DNA from: Ciborinia camelliae | Taxonomy: Eukaryota > Ascomycota > Leotiomycetes > Helotiales > Sclerotiniaceae | Length of the DNA stretch: 64,000 nucleotides | Assembly: GCA_025890175.1 (NCBI GenBank) | Contig: JANPYM010000003.1 | Location: 2,538,795-2,602,794, forward strand | Direction of reading: 5' to 3' | In this document: positions 10,575 through 22,458 of the stretch, one piece after another | Numbering within the stretch: the first letter of the stretch is position 1 | Layout: every line of letters begins with the position of its first letter | Notes under the pieces: model-generated | The model's database searches: none | What the model was told of the DNA's origin: nothing | The model's input: only the letters and a program-made list of their open reading frames with translations | Program-made: the position numbers and the translations under genes

Positions 10575-12431
10575 TCAAATAAGTAATATCCTATCGTCCG
10601 AAAGTTTCAAGGCGCTTTCCCAGCTTACATTATTTGAGCGGGAGTCCCTAAGAGTCCAAACCTTTTCCAGAAGAGGTAAAATAGCACTTCGATGATGCAT
10701 CGAGGGATCCTTCAATGGTGGCGAAGAGAATATGGATCTGAAAATATCTCGGTCTTCTGCACTGGCCACACAACCTGAGATATACAAAGGACATACGATG
10801 GCGCGAAATATATCTCCACGTGGTAAATTCGGAAGCATCATCATCAGTTCAGCGATAATATTATGCAAGTCCGGATTATCTTCAATACTTTTGAACCCAC
10901 CAACAACAAGCTCCAGATAGATGTAAGCAGCACGAGTAAAGAATCTTGTGATAACATATTGGGGGCTCATCGGTGGTTCGGGATGCGATGGCGATTTTGG
11001 ATTTGTAATACGAAGTTCTGACAAGAATTGTTCATTTAGCCCACGTCGGATGGTTTGTCTGATGTTCTCGGCATGGTTATTGAATGAGTGAGTATCAAAG
11101 ATACCACTCTGAAGCCCGTCCTGTTTAGTTTCATGTAGCATAGCAATACGGCCTATTTCAATCATGACCCAGTTCGTGCAACCCATAATTTTCTCCAGCT
11201 TGATCTGACTTTTTGCTCCGAATGCCATAGAGTGGAGATAAAGAAGTTGTGGTGACTTTCCTGTAGTTACACAAGATACTAGATCTAGCCATAAAACCAC
11301 TCCAGATAGAAATCGGAAGATTATAGGGTGCTCATTATCTCCTAATTCGTAAACCGGTGGCGGCGTGTTGGATGTTGATTCATTATTGACCAACAAGCTA
11401 AACTTGTCGGCATGGTTTCGGAAAGATTGACTAAATATATCCGTAGCAGCACGAAGATGAATCTGCCAGGAACTTTTGCGTAAACCAAAAAGCTGTTTGA
11501 GGATTCAGTATGACTCTTGGGAAATCATATAACCGAAAAAAAAGGAACTTACCTCGAAAAAAACTAGTTGAACTGAACAAGCCATGATTGTAAGTCCACT
11601 TTCCGGGCAAATTGAGCGATCATAGACATGCTCCTGGGCGGACCTGATTGCATCTTGAAATTCAGTCAAGCATATAGCAAGGTGACCCTCTTGTCTAGCA
11701 ATGCTGGGCCTTGTACACTCACCATGACTTATTCCACGAAGTACAACGCCACGGTGATAGGCGCTGAGACCAATAGATGCATGATATAACGGCTTAGTTT
11801 TCAATATAAGTGAAAGTAACCATCCTCGTCCCCCTTCAGCCACTTCAGGCTTATACATGGGATATTGCAGTGGAAACACATTGTCCAGGAAATGCATCAG
11901 TAAAGAGGCTTCATTGCTCGTGGTAATTGTCTGTTTACCTAGAAAGCTGTTTCCGCTGTCTGGTGCCAACCCCTATATTCTGTCAGTGATTCATAATTGC
12001 TCACTTTTTTATAAGCTTACCATGGAATTGTCAGCTGATGCACCTTGCCCCGATTGGGCCGGAGAAGGCTCTGGAGGGGCCTTCTGATGATCTGAATCAT
12101 CAATGACTGTAGAACTCCTTTCCGAGGATAAAACTGTAGAGGTTGGTGCGAGGCTGATGGCCTCCTTTTGACCACCATTATTTTGACCCATATATGAATT
12201 AGCGAGCCGACCCTTTCGACGTGACGTGTGTTTGACAATCTGTTTGATACTATTTGCCATTTCCTTCTCTCTTGGTCCATTATCCATCCACTCTGGCTTT
12301 GCTCCATATCCATAGCATGTGATCGCCAATGATTCGCATATTGAACATGGTGAGGGTTTTCGTTCATCACACTTCTTCTTGCGCAAACGGCATGTCCAAC
12401 AGCCTTGTTTGCTTCGAAGTAAACCATTCAT
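10575..12431 (-). CDS. Zn2Cys6 transcription factor with fungal-specific C-terminal domain
   Basis: Three exons: 12431-12021, 11972-11553, 11492-10575, giving 582 aa. The introns are 48 and 60 nt, both in phase 0. The N-terminal binuclear zinc cluster spans residues 11-38: CWTC-RLRKKK-C-x7-C-SI-C-x6-C, spacing CX2CX6CX7CX2CX6C. A basic, disordered linker follows. The large C-terminal helical region (about residues 150-582) resembles the fungal-specific DUF3468/Fungal_trans_2 regulatory domain (SNEASLLMHFLDNVFPLQYPMY… opening). It should act as a nuclear DNA-binding regulator; target genes cannot be inferred. Extending exon 3 upstream to 11492 adds LFGLRKSSWQIHLRAATDIF, typical of this family, which supports the splice choice. 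Confidence 0.88.
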
Positions 12432-13602
12432 CGTGAACTACCTCAAAAATTATAAAATTCAGTCCAAAAAAGAGTAGTCTACCAGTTTGTATACTACTTA
12501 TAATGCTTTGGGAATGACAAGTTTGATAAAGCGACGTTATTTCACGATGCCCAGGTGCTTAGAAATCGATACGACAATATATCTACTAGCGGCCGCCCCC
12601 ACAGCGCCACAAAAGCCACCCACAAAAGCCACCCACAAGAGCCACAAGACACAAGAGCCACCCACAAGAGCCACAAAAGCTTCCCGCCGCCCTAATGCGG
12701 AGGCAGAAATATCTTGAAAGTTAAAATGGAGAGCGCTATTATTAAACCACATTATACCCCTAAGTATGAACCTAATCCTGCTAACTAATCCACCACATCT
12801 ACTGAGGCATATCATATGTTTGACGTCACAAACTGCCAAAGCACCAAACACCTGCGCAACCTGGGCAGTTATCGAAACCATAAACATTGTTAGCATTATC
12901 TGGTACGCACCAACGTATCGGAGTCATGTACTTTCTGGACACACGAGTGGTTGAACGAATACTATGGTATCAAAAGGGGAAGATCGAAGATCGGCTATGG
13001 GAATGGGAATCTCGCAAGGATTGTCAATCTTCATGGAGAGTAAACATTGAAATGTGTTCAAATCCAAAAATTGATCTTCGTACTTAAAGCTTCATACCTA
13101 GGCTTAAGCGAGGTCAAAGCGAGGCCATTTGGACCATTCAGATCCCCTCTTCGAATCTTAGCCATGAGAGATAGCGAGCGTATTTCTTAACTAAAGACCT
13201 CTAATATCAAGGTTTAAATGTACAATGAGTCAAGGATATATGTACTAACCACTTAACTCTAATATTAACTCTAATATTAACTCTAATATAATTTTGGTTA
13301 GGTACTATGGAAGGAGGTAACCCTAACCCACAGCCAAAAAACCAGGTACTTTCCCACCCCCACCTCCAGAAAACGTTTTCAGTGTAAATTCTAAAGAATA
13401 TAGCTGGGTTTTACTCGATTTGTGTTATGAAATAATGGCATATTTCTCAATTACACATGTGACTCCGGTACCGTAGAAATGCACTGCTTGTTTGTGCATG
13501 CTGAATATTCGAGGTCATGAGAATCGTAACATTGTCTTTATCATTATAATGAGTACCTATTATGCAATATATAGCTGCTGACTCGTGGGATACAATGCTT
13601 CC
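12432..13602. other. Intergenic; small tandem repeats, no gene seen
   Basis: Holds an imperfect repeat of ACAAAAGCCACCC/ACAAGAGCCAC (about 12606-12680) and three copies of TTAACTCTAATA near 13255-13290. Open frames here are short and repeat-driven. Confidence 0.6.
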
Positions 13603-15243
13603 CTAACTTTCCTTCTTAAAAATCCCCTTCATCTTTCCCTTACTTGGTTTCAGTCGTAATATATTACTGCCAAGACTCTTAAACTTTTGAAAACCCTCCT
13701 TGATGCTCTCGATGCTAGTCTTTCTGACACGGGGTTGATCACTCTTGATGCTCTTGATGCTGTTGGTGCTCTTGGTGCTCTTAGCGTATCCCGAGGCTCC
13801 ATCATATACCTCCTGACCTGGCCAACGACTAGGACCTGCACAAGCACATGCCAATCCCGGGGTTTTTTCATTATTACACCCAGGCTCATGTAAGTGATGG
13901 GAAAAACCCTCAGGGGGAGGAAATCCATCGATGCTACTGGATGGCGTCGTGTCTGAACTATACCCAGAATCCCTCTTCACGAGATCCGGCCTGTTGGGGA
14001 AAAAATCCTCCTTCTTTCCAAGGCTGAGTGCTTTCGCCCAGGTATGAAGTCCATGGTTCTCTGGCCGTAGAATTGTGGCTAAGTTGTTATTATCTCCAAG
14101 ATTCGCCCACCCAAGTGCACCTGCATCACCCCGATAATATCCCTGAGTACGGGCACCACTATCGAGCCTCCCAGCTATCGGCATTAGACCAAACATCAAT
14201 TCGTTTTGTCTGCGTTCCCATGCATCAAGAGGTCGATGTCTTGTTCTACAAAATCTTTCGAGGGGCTTCACTCGTTCGGGTACCTGGTGCTGATCTTTGC
14301 CCAGATAGTACATCAATTGAGCATCGTAAAGATCTCCTGATAGCTCGATCATGATGCTCCTCCGAGAAACATCGGTTCTCTTCGTGATCCATACCCATCT
14401 TCCAGATTTAAAATGATCCATAATCAATTTTCTGCCAAATGAAACCTCGCCTGGAAAGAACATATCTTCCGTTCCCTGTGTAAAGTGACACGTCTTGTTG
14501 AGTAAATAATCGTTATAATCAATATATAGTACACAATGCTTCAGCATCTTCTGTGATAGATCTGGAGATAAAATTACATGGCCATCCTTATATATGATAT
14601 CAGCAAGATCGATATCTCGTTCCGGGAACTGAAACATAGGTATCGTTTCTATGCGTCCAGGGCCATCGGCTCTTCGTGGATAAAGAGACTCCTCCACAGG
14701 CGCGTATTCGAATGTCAAGCCATGATGTGATGACGACTGTAAAATGGTAATTCTGCGTTTTTGAATCGCCTTCCTGCGTTTCCAGTGCGCTTTCGAATAC
14801 CCCACGAAACCCTCGTCCCATACAACCGGGTCCAAATCACTTTGAAGATCTTGCTCTACAATGAATGATTCTAGGACAGGTTCACCAAATTCTATTACTT
14901 TTCCCTTGTAATTGTCTCTCATTTTCTCTGGCCTTTGCTTGTAGGAGATATTTTGCCAGAGGACCTTCGAGGTTGTAAGGCCGAAATGAATACACAAATC
15001 TTTATCCATCTGCACTTCCGGAACAACAGTGCTAAATCCCGGTAGGGTTGCTCGAGTGCGTGAAGATGAAACTTCAGAAAACAATGCTGGCAGTTTTGGG
15101 ACTTCCCATAGTTCCAAGTATTTATTATCACGAATGTCCTCATCGCGAATATATCTGGTACTAGGATTGTTTAGTTGAAAGGGGATCCCAGCGTCCCCTT
15201 CCTCTTCCTCTTCCTCTTCCCCAAGTCCTTGATCGATGATCAT
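13603..15243 (-). CDS. Conserved-looking protein of unknown function (546 aa)
   Basis: A single intronless frame. I chose the ATG at 15243 (MIIDQGLG…) because sequence further 5' encodes only Leu/Ser/His-rich low complexity driven by a 15-bp tandem repeat. After a Glu run (about residues 9-16), a compact region of about 330 residues rich in Trp and aromatic residues follows (WEVPKLPALF…, VLWQNISYKQRPEKM…, HCVLYIDYNDYLL…, RWVWITKRTDVSRRSIMIEL…). The last 130 residues are disordered and Ser/Lys-rich, with repeated STKS/SIKS steps and a basic end (LRLKPSKGKMKGIFKKES), which may associate with membranes or nucleic acid. I do not recognise the family. The frame stays open 372 nt upstream, so a longer 670-aa form cannot be excluded. 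Confidence 0.75.
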   Translation of the reverse strand: MIIDQGLGEEEEEEEGDAGIPFQLNNPSTRYIRDEDIRDNKYLELWEVPKLPALFSEVSSSRTRATLPGFSTVVPEVQMDKDLCIHFGLTTSKVLWQNISYKQRPEKMRDNYKGKVIEFGEPVLESFIVEQDLQSDLDPVVWDEGFVGYSKAHWKRRKAIQKRRITILQSSSHHGLTFEYAPVEESLYPRRADGPGRIETIPMFQFPERDIDLADIIYKDGHVILSPDLSQKMLKHCVLYIDYNDYLLNKTCHFTQGTEDMFFPGEVSFGRKLIMDHFKSGRWVWITKRTDVSRRSIMIELSGDLYDAQLMYYLGKDQHQVPERVKPLERFCRTRHRPLDAWERRQNELMFGLMPIAGRLDSGARTQGYYRGDAGALGWANLGDNNNLATILRPENHGLHTWAKALSLGKKEDFFPNRPDLVKRDSGYSSDTTPSSSIDGFPPPEGFSHHLHEPGCNNEKTPGLACACAGPSRWPGQEVYDGASGYAKSTKSTNSIKSIKSDQPRVRKTSIESIKEGFQKFKSLGSNILRLKPSKGKMKGIFKKES

Positions 15244-15307
15244 GATTTTAGACGGGATCAAGAAATAGTGGATGGTTATCTCCAAAATTGGAAGAAGGAT
15301 GATGAAA

Positions 15308-15417
15308 GATGAAAGATGTTGAGATGAAAGATGTTGAGATGAAAGATGTTGAGATGAAAGATGTTGAGATGAAAGATGTTGAGATGAAAGATGTTGAGAT
15401 GAAAGATGTCGAGATGA
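15308..15417. repeat. 15-bp tandem repeat in the 5' leader of the 13603-15243 gene
   Basis: About seven near-perfect copies of GATGAAAGATGTTGA. Because 15 is a multiple of 3, frames stay open through it on both strands (MKDVE on plus, HLSSQ on minus), which explains the misleading ORF extensions. Confidence 0.9.
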
Positions 15418-15874
15418 ATGGGTCGAGAAAGGAAAGCTCGAGAGGAGTGAGCAGAAAGAATAAATTGGAGGGTGAAGAGAAGAGAGAGAAGAATGCAGGA
15501 AGTGTAATATTAATAGGATGGGCAGAAGAATCCGAGCGAACAAACCAAGAAAATGATGTCGATCAAATAGACGAAGAAATAAGAAATGATTGTGCAAGCT
15601 ATTGGGATTTCCCAACCACTAGTGGCATCACGTAACCAAATACCGGAATAGTTGGTAAACTAATGAAATAGCCTTTTTCAACCCCCTCATCTACCTGACC
15701 AAGTATGGCGAAAATGATGCCGGAATTCAAGTTTCAATATTAGAGAATGTCGTGAGTGTCATATCAACCAAAAAAGTGTCATGGCTCTTTCATTAAGAAT
15801 CAACTGCATATAGCATAGGTTGTCTGTGAAAAAAGCTACTGGACTACCGTACCACCAGCCGAACCGTAGGTACG

Positions 15875-17599
15875 TTACCCATCTATGAGATTCCCTTCCA
15901 TATCATTCCGACTTCTTACTCTCTCCATGATATCTTGATTTGATTTTTGTGTAATGAGTTTCTGCTCCTCCAAGCGATTTATTCCCTTTTGAATGGATTC
16001 GATATGAACGGACAAGGGTATATCAATTCTGTCGCGTAGCAATTCTGGCACAGCCACCCTTTCCCTTAAATCCTCCAAACCGGCACTGATCTCTTGAAGT
16101 TTGAGTAAAGTTCCCGAGACATGAGCTAAAGCAGTTTTGCGTCTATTGCCGATCTCTTTCAGCAGATTGAGCTGGCCATCAAGTTTGTTGATTTTGCCTC
16201 GATGACCACCAAGCCATGCCCATAACTCTGATAGGGTCTCATCCTTGCTAGCTTGTACTTGAAAACCATCTCGTACTGTAATTCCGTGGATAACTTCTAA
16301 ACGATCTTCCAAGTTATATAAAACCCCTAATAGAGCCTGTGCTTCCAGGACCAAATGGGAAATTTCTTCTTCCACAGCTCGAGTATGCTCCACATACTGA
16401 TCAAGTACAAGTCTTTCATAAAATTTGACAGGCCGGAATGGTGCAAGTACTTTGTCGTTCACAAAGGCCCCGATCATGCCACGGGAAGTTTCGCGCTCCT
16501 GGATGCCATCAAGAACTCGTGAGGTCCAACGTGTGATAGAAATGACAGTATCTACCGCTCTACCCACGTGACTATTGAACTTTGTAAGGTCCATTGATGC
16601 AATCCTTGCTGTGTCGATAAATCCATCGAATTCCAAGACAATCTCATTCCTGCAAGTTAAAAGTATTAGAATTTAATTTTTTACGATAGGACTGTTTTCG
16701 CATCCGTCCGGCTCCATGGCTCGCAACGGAGGGAATGTTCTATTTGAAAAGGATCAAGTGAAAGCTTACCTTGATTTCAGTTGACTATATCGTACAAGTT
16801 GGCGTAGGTCTCTAAGAAAACTCTCACCACGCTTCATATCTAGTGGCAATGAAACTCCCCCGGCACTCTCCTTCAAGATGTCTTCGAACTGAGATTGAAC
16901 AGTCATTACTTGTTCAAACTCAAATGGTACATTTGCCCTATTTCTGTAATCACCATTATCGATAGAACAGAATGGTAAGCTCAATGATGATAAGCCTGGG
17001 AGTTGACAGATAGGAGATAATGATGCGTAGATAGAATTCGCGATTAGGCTTCGTGCAACGAGAGCAAACCCATAAAGTGTGCATATAGCAAGCAAATAAG
17101 ATAGGGGAATCCTCAAAAGCCTAAGAGCGCCTCCTACAACCTCTAGTATCCATGCGAAGGCGTTCATTGTATGATTGAAGAAATCAATCATGATATCTTG
17201 GGCGTCAGAATTTCGGTGATGGGGTGTATTAGAAGTTGTGGTTAAAGGGGCCAATGGTGATTTATTATGAGTCAGTTGCGTTCTCGATGGTCCATTTGGA
17301 CTTTCATGTTTTGTATCATGCCGCGAGTTTCTTCTTTTGGATTCCTGGAAATGCCGAGGACTTCTACTCGTACTATCACCCTGAGACCATGAAGCCTCTA
17401 GAGTTTCTGCGTCGAGAGAAGGCATCACAAACTCAGGCTCGGGAGATCTGTTGTTGCCTCTGGTAGACCTTCGAGGGGTAGACGTTCTAGCTCGATCCTC
17501 GTAGTCTGCTTCGTTGAATGGCAAATATTGTTCATTGTCCTCATTGCCATCTACCACCCAGGATTCACCAAGCTGTTGATTTGGTCTTCCGCCACGCAT
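15875..17599 (-). CDS. Membrane-anchored coiled-coil protein, conserved-looking, function unknown
   Basis: Two exons: 17599-16770 and 16649-15875, intron 120 nt (GTAAGC…TTGCAG), giving 534 aa. The first about 130 residues are polar and disordered (Arg/Ser/Asn-rich). A hydrophobic stretch follows at about residues 145-190 (FAWILEVVGGALRLLRIPL, then LLAICTLYGFALVARSLIA), read as one or two membrane helices. The rest (about 220-534) is mostly helical with heptad-like Leu/Ile/Val spacing, e.g. HLVLEAQALLGVLYNLEDRL and LLKLQEISAGLEDLRERV. This layout suits an organelle or nuclear-envelope anchored scaffold, but no family is assigned. It is divergently arranged with the Thr-tRNA synthetase gene, 587 bp apart. 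Confidence 0.8.
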
Positions 17600-18186
17600 T
17601 CTGAGAAAGCGTGTTTGATTTTGATTTTGATATTGATATTGCTTTGGCTTGTTTCAAGTGATGTTGGTAAGGAATAAGAGTGAAAGCAATGTAAACACCA
17701 CGAGGTTAACCTTTCTACTATTTCGGGGAAAGTCAAGGCAAGGCAAGGATATATGTAGTACAGCAGCAAATGTAATGTATTTGGATGAGAGGGCTACCGA
17801 ATGTGATAGAAATAACAAGAAGGGAGTTGTTGGCTGTAGATGTTTGCAGATGAAGTCGAGAGTAATGTCATCTCTAATAGGTATTCATAGATATCAATAT
17901 GGATATGGATATGGATATGATGGATTCTGGAGATAGCAAGATACCTATCAAAACCTAGGTAGATATAGATGACGTTGTCTCATGATTTGTTGTTCTCACA
18001 TTTCCACCTATCATAGACCCGCAAAATATATATCCTGAAACTCACCATTCCTTGCTGTCACGTTCGTGCGGTGTCGCGTCAACGCGTGATTTCCCTCACC
18101 CCACCATTTCGAAAAGAAAAAGATAAGCTTCAAAGGTTCATAAGGCTGAATTGAAGCCTGACATCCGGATATTCACAATCATCGGG
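17600..18186. promoter_or_regulatory. Shared divergent promoter region
   Basis: It separates the start codons of the coiled-coil gene (minus) and the mitochondrial Thr-tRNA synthetase gene (plus). It contains an ACGCGT hexamer (18082-18087, the MCB-type core), a GATATG tandem at about 17894-17920 and one ACCTAGGT octamer (17953-17960). Function is inferred from position only. Confidence 0.4.
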
Positions 18187-19809
18187 ATGATCTCCTCTAG
18201 AGTCTTACGAGTATTCCAGAACGAATTGATTCTCAAATCGCCATCGCCATCAAGACATCTTCGAAATTGTATCCCAAGGAAGTCCAGTCATGCGACAATC
18301 ATTTTCAATCGTTCATGTGTATCATGCGAAAGTCCATCAATAGCCTCGAATGTTGCGAAAGCTACCACAATCCCTCCAACCCCAGCAGCTGATCATCGAC
18401 AGCTAGGCATCGAACAAGAACTCTTTACAACTTCTCCTTATAGTCCCGGTTCGCCTCTGTTTCTTCCTAAAGGCGCACGCATGTTTAAAGCATTGACCGA
18501 ATTTCTCAGTGCACAATATTCACATTTCGGTTTCGAAGAAGTTATAACACCTACAATATACAAAAAGTCATTATGGGAAAGATCAGGGCACTGGGAAAAT
18601 TATGCCGAAGATATGTATTCAGTGACTGGTCGTGGTGCGTCTGGAGAAGCAATTGGGGGCCAAAAGGGAGAGAATGAAGAATATGGTTTGAAGCCAATGA
18701 ATTGTCCGGGTCATTGCTTGATATTCGCATCAAAGCTACGAAGCTATCGTGATCTGCCTATGAGATATGCTGATTTCAGTGCATTGCACAGGAACGAGAT
18801 ATCAGGTGCGTTGAGTGGTTTAACGAGGGTACGAAGATTCCACCAGGATGATGGACACATCTTTTGTCGACCTTCACAAATCGAGAAAGAGATCTCTAGT
18901 ACTTTGGAATTTGTTAAAATGGTATATACAACATTAGGGCTCGGTCCGTATAGATTGGCGTTGTCTACTCGACCAAGTGACCACTTTATTGGAACAAAGG
19001 AGGAATGGGATAACGCCGAGACAGCATTGAAGCAGTCATTGGATAGAAGTGGTCAACAATGGACGATAAATGAAGGAGATGGCGCTTTCTATGGACCAAA
19101 GATTGATATAGTTTTGAAAGATTCTGATGGGAAAGAGCACCAAACAGCAACTATTCAACTCGATTTTCAGTTACCAAAACGATTCGAATTGGAATATCAA
19201 GCTCCTGCACCAGAGATTGAAGCAAGGGGAGAGACCACAACTGACCCTACATTGCTGGCTAAGCAAGGACCAGTGGCACCAGTTTTAATACATCGAGCTA
19301 TCCTGGGTTCTGTCGAAAGAATGATGGCACTCTTAATAGAACATTACAATGGTCACTGGCCATTCTGGCTCAATCCTTCCAAAGTCATTATTCTCACGGT
19401 GAACGATTCGGAAGAAGTTGTAAAGTATGCGAAAATGGTCCAACAACAGATGTCACAGGATACACAACATAACTCATGGCCAAGATCGCGTCATGCAATT
19501 GAAATCCCAATCGAGCTAGATGAGACTCCACGATCAATCAGGAAGAAGATTTCTGACGCAAAACGAAAACGTTACGGTGCAATAATCGTTGTGGGCAACC
19601 AAAATGTCGGCAACAACACTGTCAACGTTGACCTTTCAGGCATCCCGCGAAATAGTCACTTTAGCACAAATCAGAACATTCTGACGCTATTAAGTAAAGA
19701 TGTTGGATTAGAGGATGGCAAGACATTGGAAGGACAGCTGAAGACATTGACTATGAGCCCTTCAACGTTACGAAGCGTGTTTTCGTCATTGCTCGATCTC
19801 TATTTGTAG
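18187..19809 (+). CDS. Threonyl-tRNA synthetase, mitochondrial type
   Basis: Intronless, 540 aa from the ATG at 18187; upstream in-frame codons lack an ATG. It charges tRNA-Thr with threonine. The basic, Ser/Arg-rich N-terminus (about 50 aa, few acidic residues) looks like a mitochondrial leader, and there is no N-terminal TGS/editing part, as in yeast MST1. Class II synthetase motif 1 lies near SAQYSHFGFEEVITP, motif 2 at MRYADFSALHRNEISGALSG-LTRVRRFHQDDGHIF, and motif 3 at LIHRAILGSVERMMALLIEH. The Thr-type zinc ligands are in KPMNCPGHC (Cys), SGLTR region and VLIHRA (His). The anticodon-binding domain occupies about the last 130 residues (KVIILTVNDSEEVVKYA…). Confidence 0.93.
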   Translation: MISSRVLRVFQNELILKSPSPSRHLRNCIPRKSSHATIIFNRSCVSCESPSIASNVAKATTIPPTPAADHRQLGIEQELFTTSPYSPGSPLFLPKGARMFKALTEFLSAQYSHFGFEEVITPTIYKKSLWERSGHWENYAEDMYSVTGRGASGEAIGGQKGENEEYGLKPMNCPGHCLIFASKLRSYRDLPMRYADFSALHRNEISGALSGLTRVRRFHQDDGHIFCRPSQIEKEISSTLEFVKMVYTTLGLGPYRLALSTRPSDHFIGTKEEWDNAETALKQSLDRSGQQWTINEGDGAFYGPKIDIVLKDSDGKEHQTATIQLDFQLPKRFELEYQAPAPEIEARGETTTDPTLLAKQGPVAPVLIHRAILGSVERMMALLIEHYNGHWPFWLNPSKVIILTVNDSEEVVKYAKMVQQQMSQDTQHNSWPRSRHAIEIPIELDETPRSIRKKISDAKRKRYGAIIVVGNQNVGNNTVNVDLSGIPRNSHFSTNQNILTLLSKDVGLEDGKTLEGQLKTLTMSPSTLRSVFSSLLDLYL

Positions 19810-20247
19810 AAGTGTAACCTTAATAAAATATCAAAAAGACATAGATTAGCACTTTTGTTTTTACGTCAAATAAGTGAATCTATACCAACCTACTACCCTA
19901 CTACCGTAGGCTACCCATTATTTCACTTGCAATCCGATAGTTTAATCATTCTTGGTTCCTGGGTGGTTCCTGGATGAGTAACAGTACTGTATGTATACTC
20001 CAGCTGTACTTATATTATTACCTAGATACCTACAGTAGATAGGTAGTAGGTAGGTAATATGAGGAGATACACTCACTAGTCCGAGCTTTCCACCAGACCC
20101 TCGGCCGGCCTTTCGCGAGCCGCAACATCAAGAAACTTACAGAAATCATCATCATCCAACACTTTCCACTATACAACAATGCTTCACAATCTTTGATCCA
20201 TAACTTACATTCAACAGCACTAACCCAATCCAAGTTAAACTTACAAG
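19810..20247. other. Intergenic, head-to-tail gene pair
   Basis: 3' flank of the tRNA synthetase gene and 5' flank of sfr1, with TAGGTAGG-type microsatellite at about 20037-20056. Confidence 0.5.
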
Positions 20248-21207
20248 ATGTCTACTCCTGCAGCGAAACGTCGTCGAATTGAAGCTGCAAATACCCTACA
20301 AAAACCCTTCCGCTCACCTTTCAAAACACCATTTAAATCGCCTCTCATCAAAGCCCCTACAAATACTCGAGCTTCTACTGCTGCTGCCGCTGTCTCTACT
20401 TCTTTAACTTCCAAAACTTTCAGCTCTTACCCTGTCGTGAGTATCTCATCTCCAAATCCCGCGACTCGTACCAAGAAATCTTTCGCATCACCAGTTTCAT
20501 CAGCGGCTCTTAATGCCGATCCGGATATTGCACCACTACTCAAGGAGCAGAGAGAATTGGAAAAGCAATTAAAGGAAGTCAAGGAGGAATTGGACATGGC
20601 AGAACAAGCGAAGAAGATTGAGAGGGATAGTAAAGCTAAAGATAAGGATGGAAGTGGAGATATTGATGGGGAGCTGGTAGAATTGTGCGAGAAATGGAAG
20701 GGCGCGAGTCGATTGGCAGCCGAAGAGTTGTTTGGAAAGGTTCGAGATAGAGTCAATAGGTTTGTCAATCCCGTCTGCTCTTGAGATTTAGGGGTTGTGC
20801 TGATATGGTGTCATGGAGTAGGATGGGTGGACCAAGAGCTTGGAAGGAAATGCAGAAGAGACAGCAGGAGTATCAAAACAATTGGGATCAGGATGAAACT
20901 AATAACAATAATAATAACAATTCCGATGATGAGGATGAGGAGAGTAAGGATGTAGAGAAGAGAGATGTTTATGCAGAGTATAGCATTGATCCCGAGACGG
21001 AGAATGAGAAGGCACAGAGAGCCCCAGGCCTTGGCGATACTGGAGAAAATCCTGGAGAGGAAGATGTAAGTTCATTTTCGTCTGCCTGACTTTTGATCTA
21101 CCACTAATACAGCAAAGGAGTTTACAATGGCAATGATGCTGAGAACATTAAATGTGGATTTGGCGGTAATTGGGTATGACAGGGAGCAACAGAGATGGAT
21201 TGACTGA
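20248..21207 (+). CDS. sfr1: Sfr1/Mei5-like DNA repair protein (Swi5 partner)
   Basis: Three exons: 20248-20759, 20822-21065, 21118-21207, giving 281 aa. With Swi5, Sfr1 activates the Rad51/Dmc1 strand-exchange reaction in homologous recombination. The N-terminus is basic (PAAKRRRIEAANTL) followed by a PFRSPFK/TPFKSP repeat, the Rad51/DNA-interacting type of element seen in Sfr1. The middle holds a coiled coil (LLKEQRELEKQLKEVKEELD). Splicing intron 1 (62 nt) creates VRDRVNRMGGPRAWKEM, the conserved Sfr1 MGG motif. The last exon gives FTMAMMLRTLNVDLAVIGYD, the conserved C-terminal helix. Intron 2 needs an AAG acceptor at 21117 (or GAG three bases later); the nearby CAG would put a stop in frame. 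An Asn/Asp-Glu run lies between. Confidence 0.9.
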
Positions 21208-22023
21208 GTGATTGAGGGCTAAAGTATCATCACATATTCGCAAGGGCAAATAGTTGTTGCTCGAGAAAAGGGACTTGCAATGTGGTCAATGGCATGCTGT
21301 AAGATCAAATTTTCTATCACTCATAATGGATGTATAATATTGTCTTAAGGTAGCCAAGGCCCCCTAGAGAAAAGTAGTATAGAATATCCGCTTATTATGA
21401 AGGGGTCGCGTATTATTCGCCAATTAATGCTATTTATGAGAAAGAATATTTAATTCTCATATGAGATATTCGCAAGAGTGATGTTACAGGCTCGTTCCTC
21501 TCAAGCTATGATGAGAGTAAAAGTCCATGGTTGTTTCAACATGCGCTTTTCAGAATAGCGTTCGAGTATGTCCTACTTTTCTAGGAAACTATTATGTGCT
21601 GCTTTAGCTCTCGAGTCTTAAATACAAAACAAACGATCTTCTGATTTCGAATTCCTCTATTATCACACATTTGGCGATTTTATATCATTCTACCACACCC
21701 AGTGTTTTATACAAAAGGATAAAGCAATTCAAAATTCGTCACAGGAAATCATTGCAATGTCACGCAGTATGTCGGAGGCGGTTCTGGAAAATCCAAACGA
21801 CACCCTTCGTACCTTTCATCTCTTTACAAGCCTTCCCAGTTGTTGACATTTTTGCCGTCCGACATCACACACCTGGCTTCCATGTTTCCCTTGAATGCGA
21901 TTCTGCATGCATGCACGCACGATAAGATGGATCGAGTGTTTGCAGCTCCTACTCGCCGAGCAAATATGCTACATGTCTGTAAAGGATCAAGGACATTAGC
22001 ACGTAAGCATGATATCACCATTC
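21208..22023. other. Intergenic; no gene seen
   Basis: AT-rich, with short frames only. It lies downstream of sfr1. Confidence 0.55.
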
Positions 22024-22458
22024 TCAATACTGAATATCATCTCTCGGGGAAACGATCCGAATGGAGAACTCGTAATCAGGTGCGCAGGAAAAGTTCACGG
22101 AATTCGTCCACAGGAATGGAGAAAATTGGAACGAGCCAGACATAGCAGGCGGACCATATAGACCAGTTTTGAACTTTAACTCCGCGCTAGAATACAATAG
22201 GATAGCTTTCAAAAGCGCCCCTTCAGTCTGAGGATAGTCCATTGATATGCAGAATCTTGGGAGTCTGAGACCATCTCCCATGACGAAATTATGGCACGAA
22301 AGGAGATCAAGCACCGGGATCTCGGAAGCGATGAAATACACCGTACTGTGTTTGTCCAACGATAAGTCTTGAGGATCAAGATTTGGGGCATATACTAGTC
22401 TTTCGGAGAGAGTCTTCCACCAGGAAACCATGGTGCAAAGACCACAGCGGAACTTCAT
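22024..22458 (-). CDS. Possible small orphan protein (144 aa)
   Basis: A single frame from a true ATG at 22458. Composition looks protein-like (mixed, Cys- and aromatic-containing, no simple repeat) but no domain is recognised and there is no signal peptide. It stands alone in about 1.6 kb between sfr1 and the next gene. It may be an orphan gene, a fragment or a chance frame. Confidence 0.35.
   Translation of the reverse strand: MKFRCGLCTMVSWWKTLSERLVYAPNLDPQDLSLDKHSTVYFIASEIPVLDLLSCHNFVMGDGLRLPRFCISMDYPQTEGALLKAILLYSSAELKFKTGLYGPPAMSGSFQFSPFLWTNSVNFSCAPDYEFSIRIVSPRDDIQY

Noticed and set aside
15244..15615. N-terminal extension of the 546-aa protein to 670 aa
   Set aside because: The added part is low-complexity repeat translation; the ATG at 15243 begins the protein-like sequence. 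Kept as a finding, not as the gene model.
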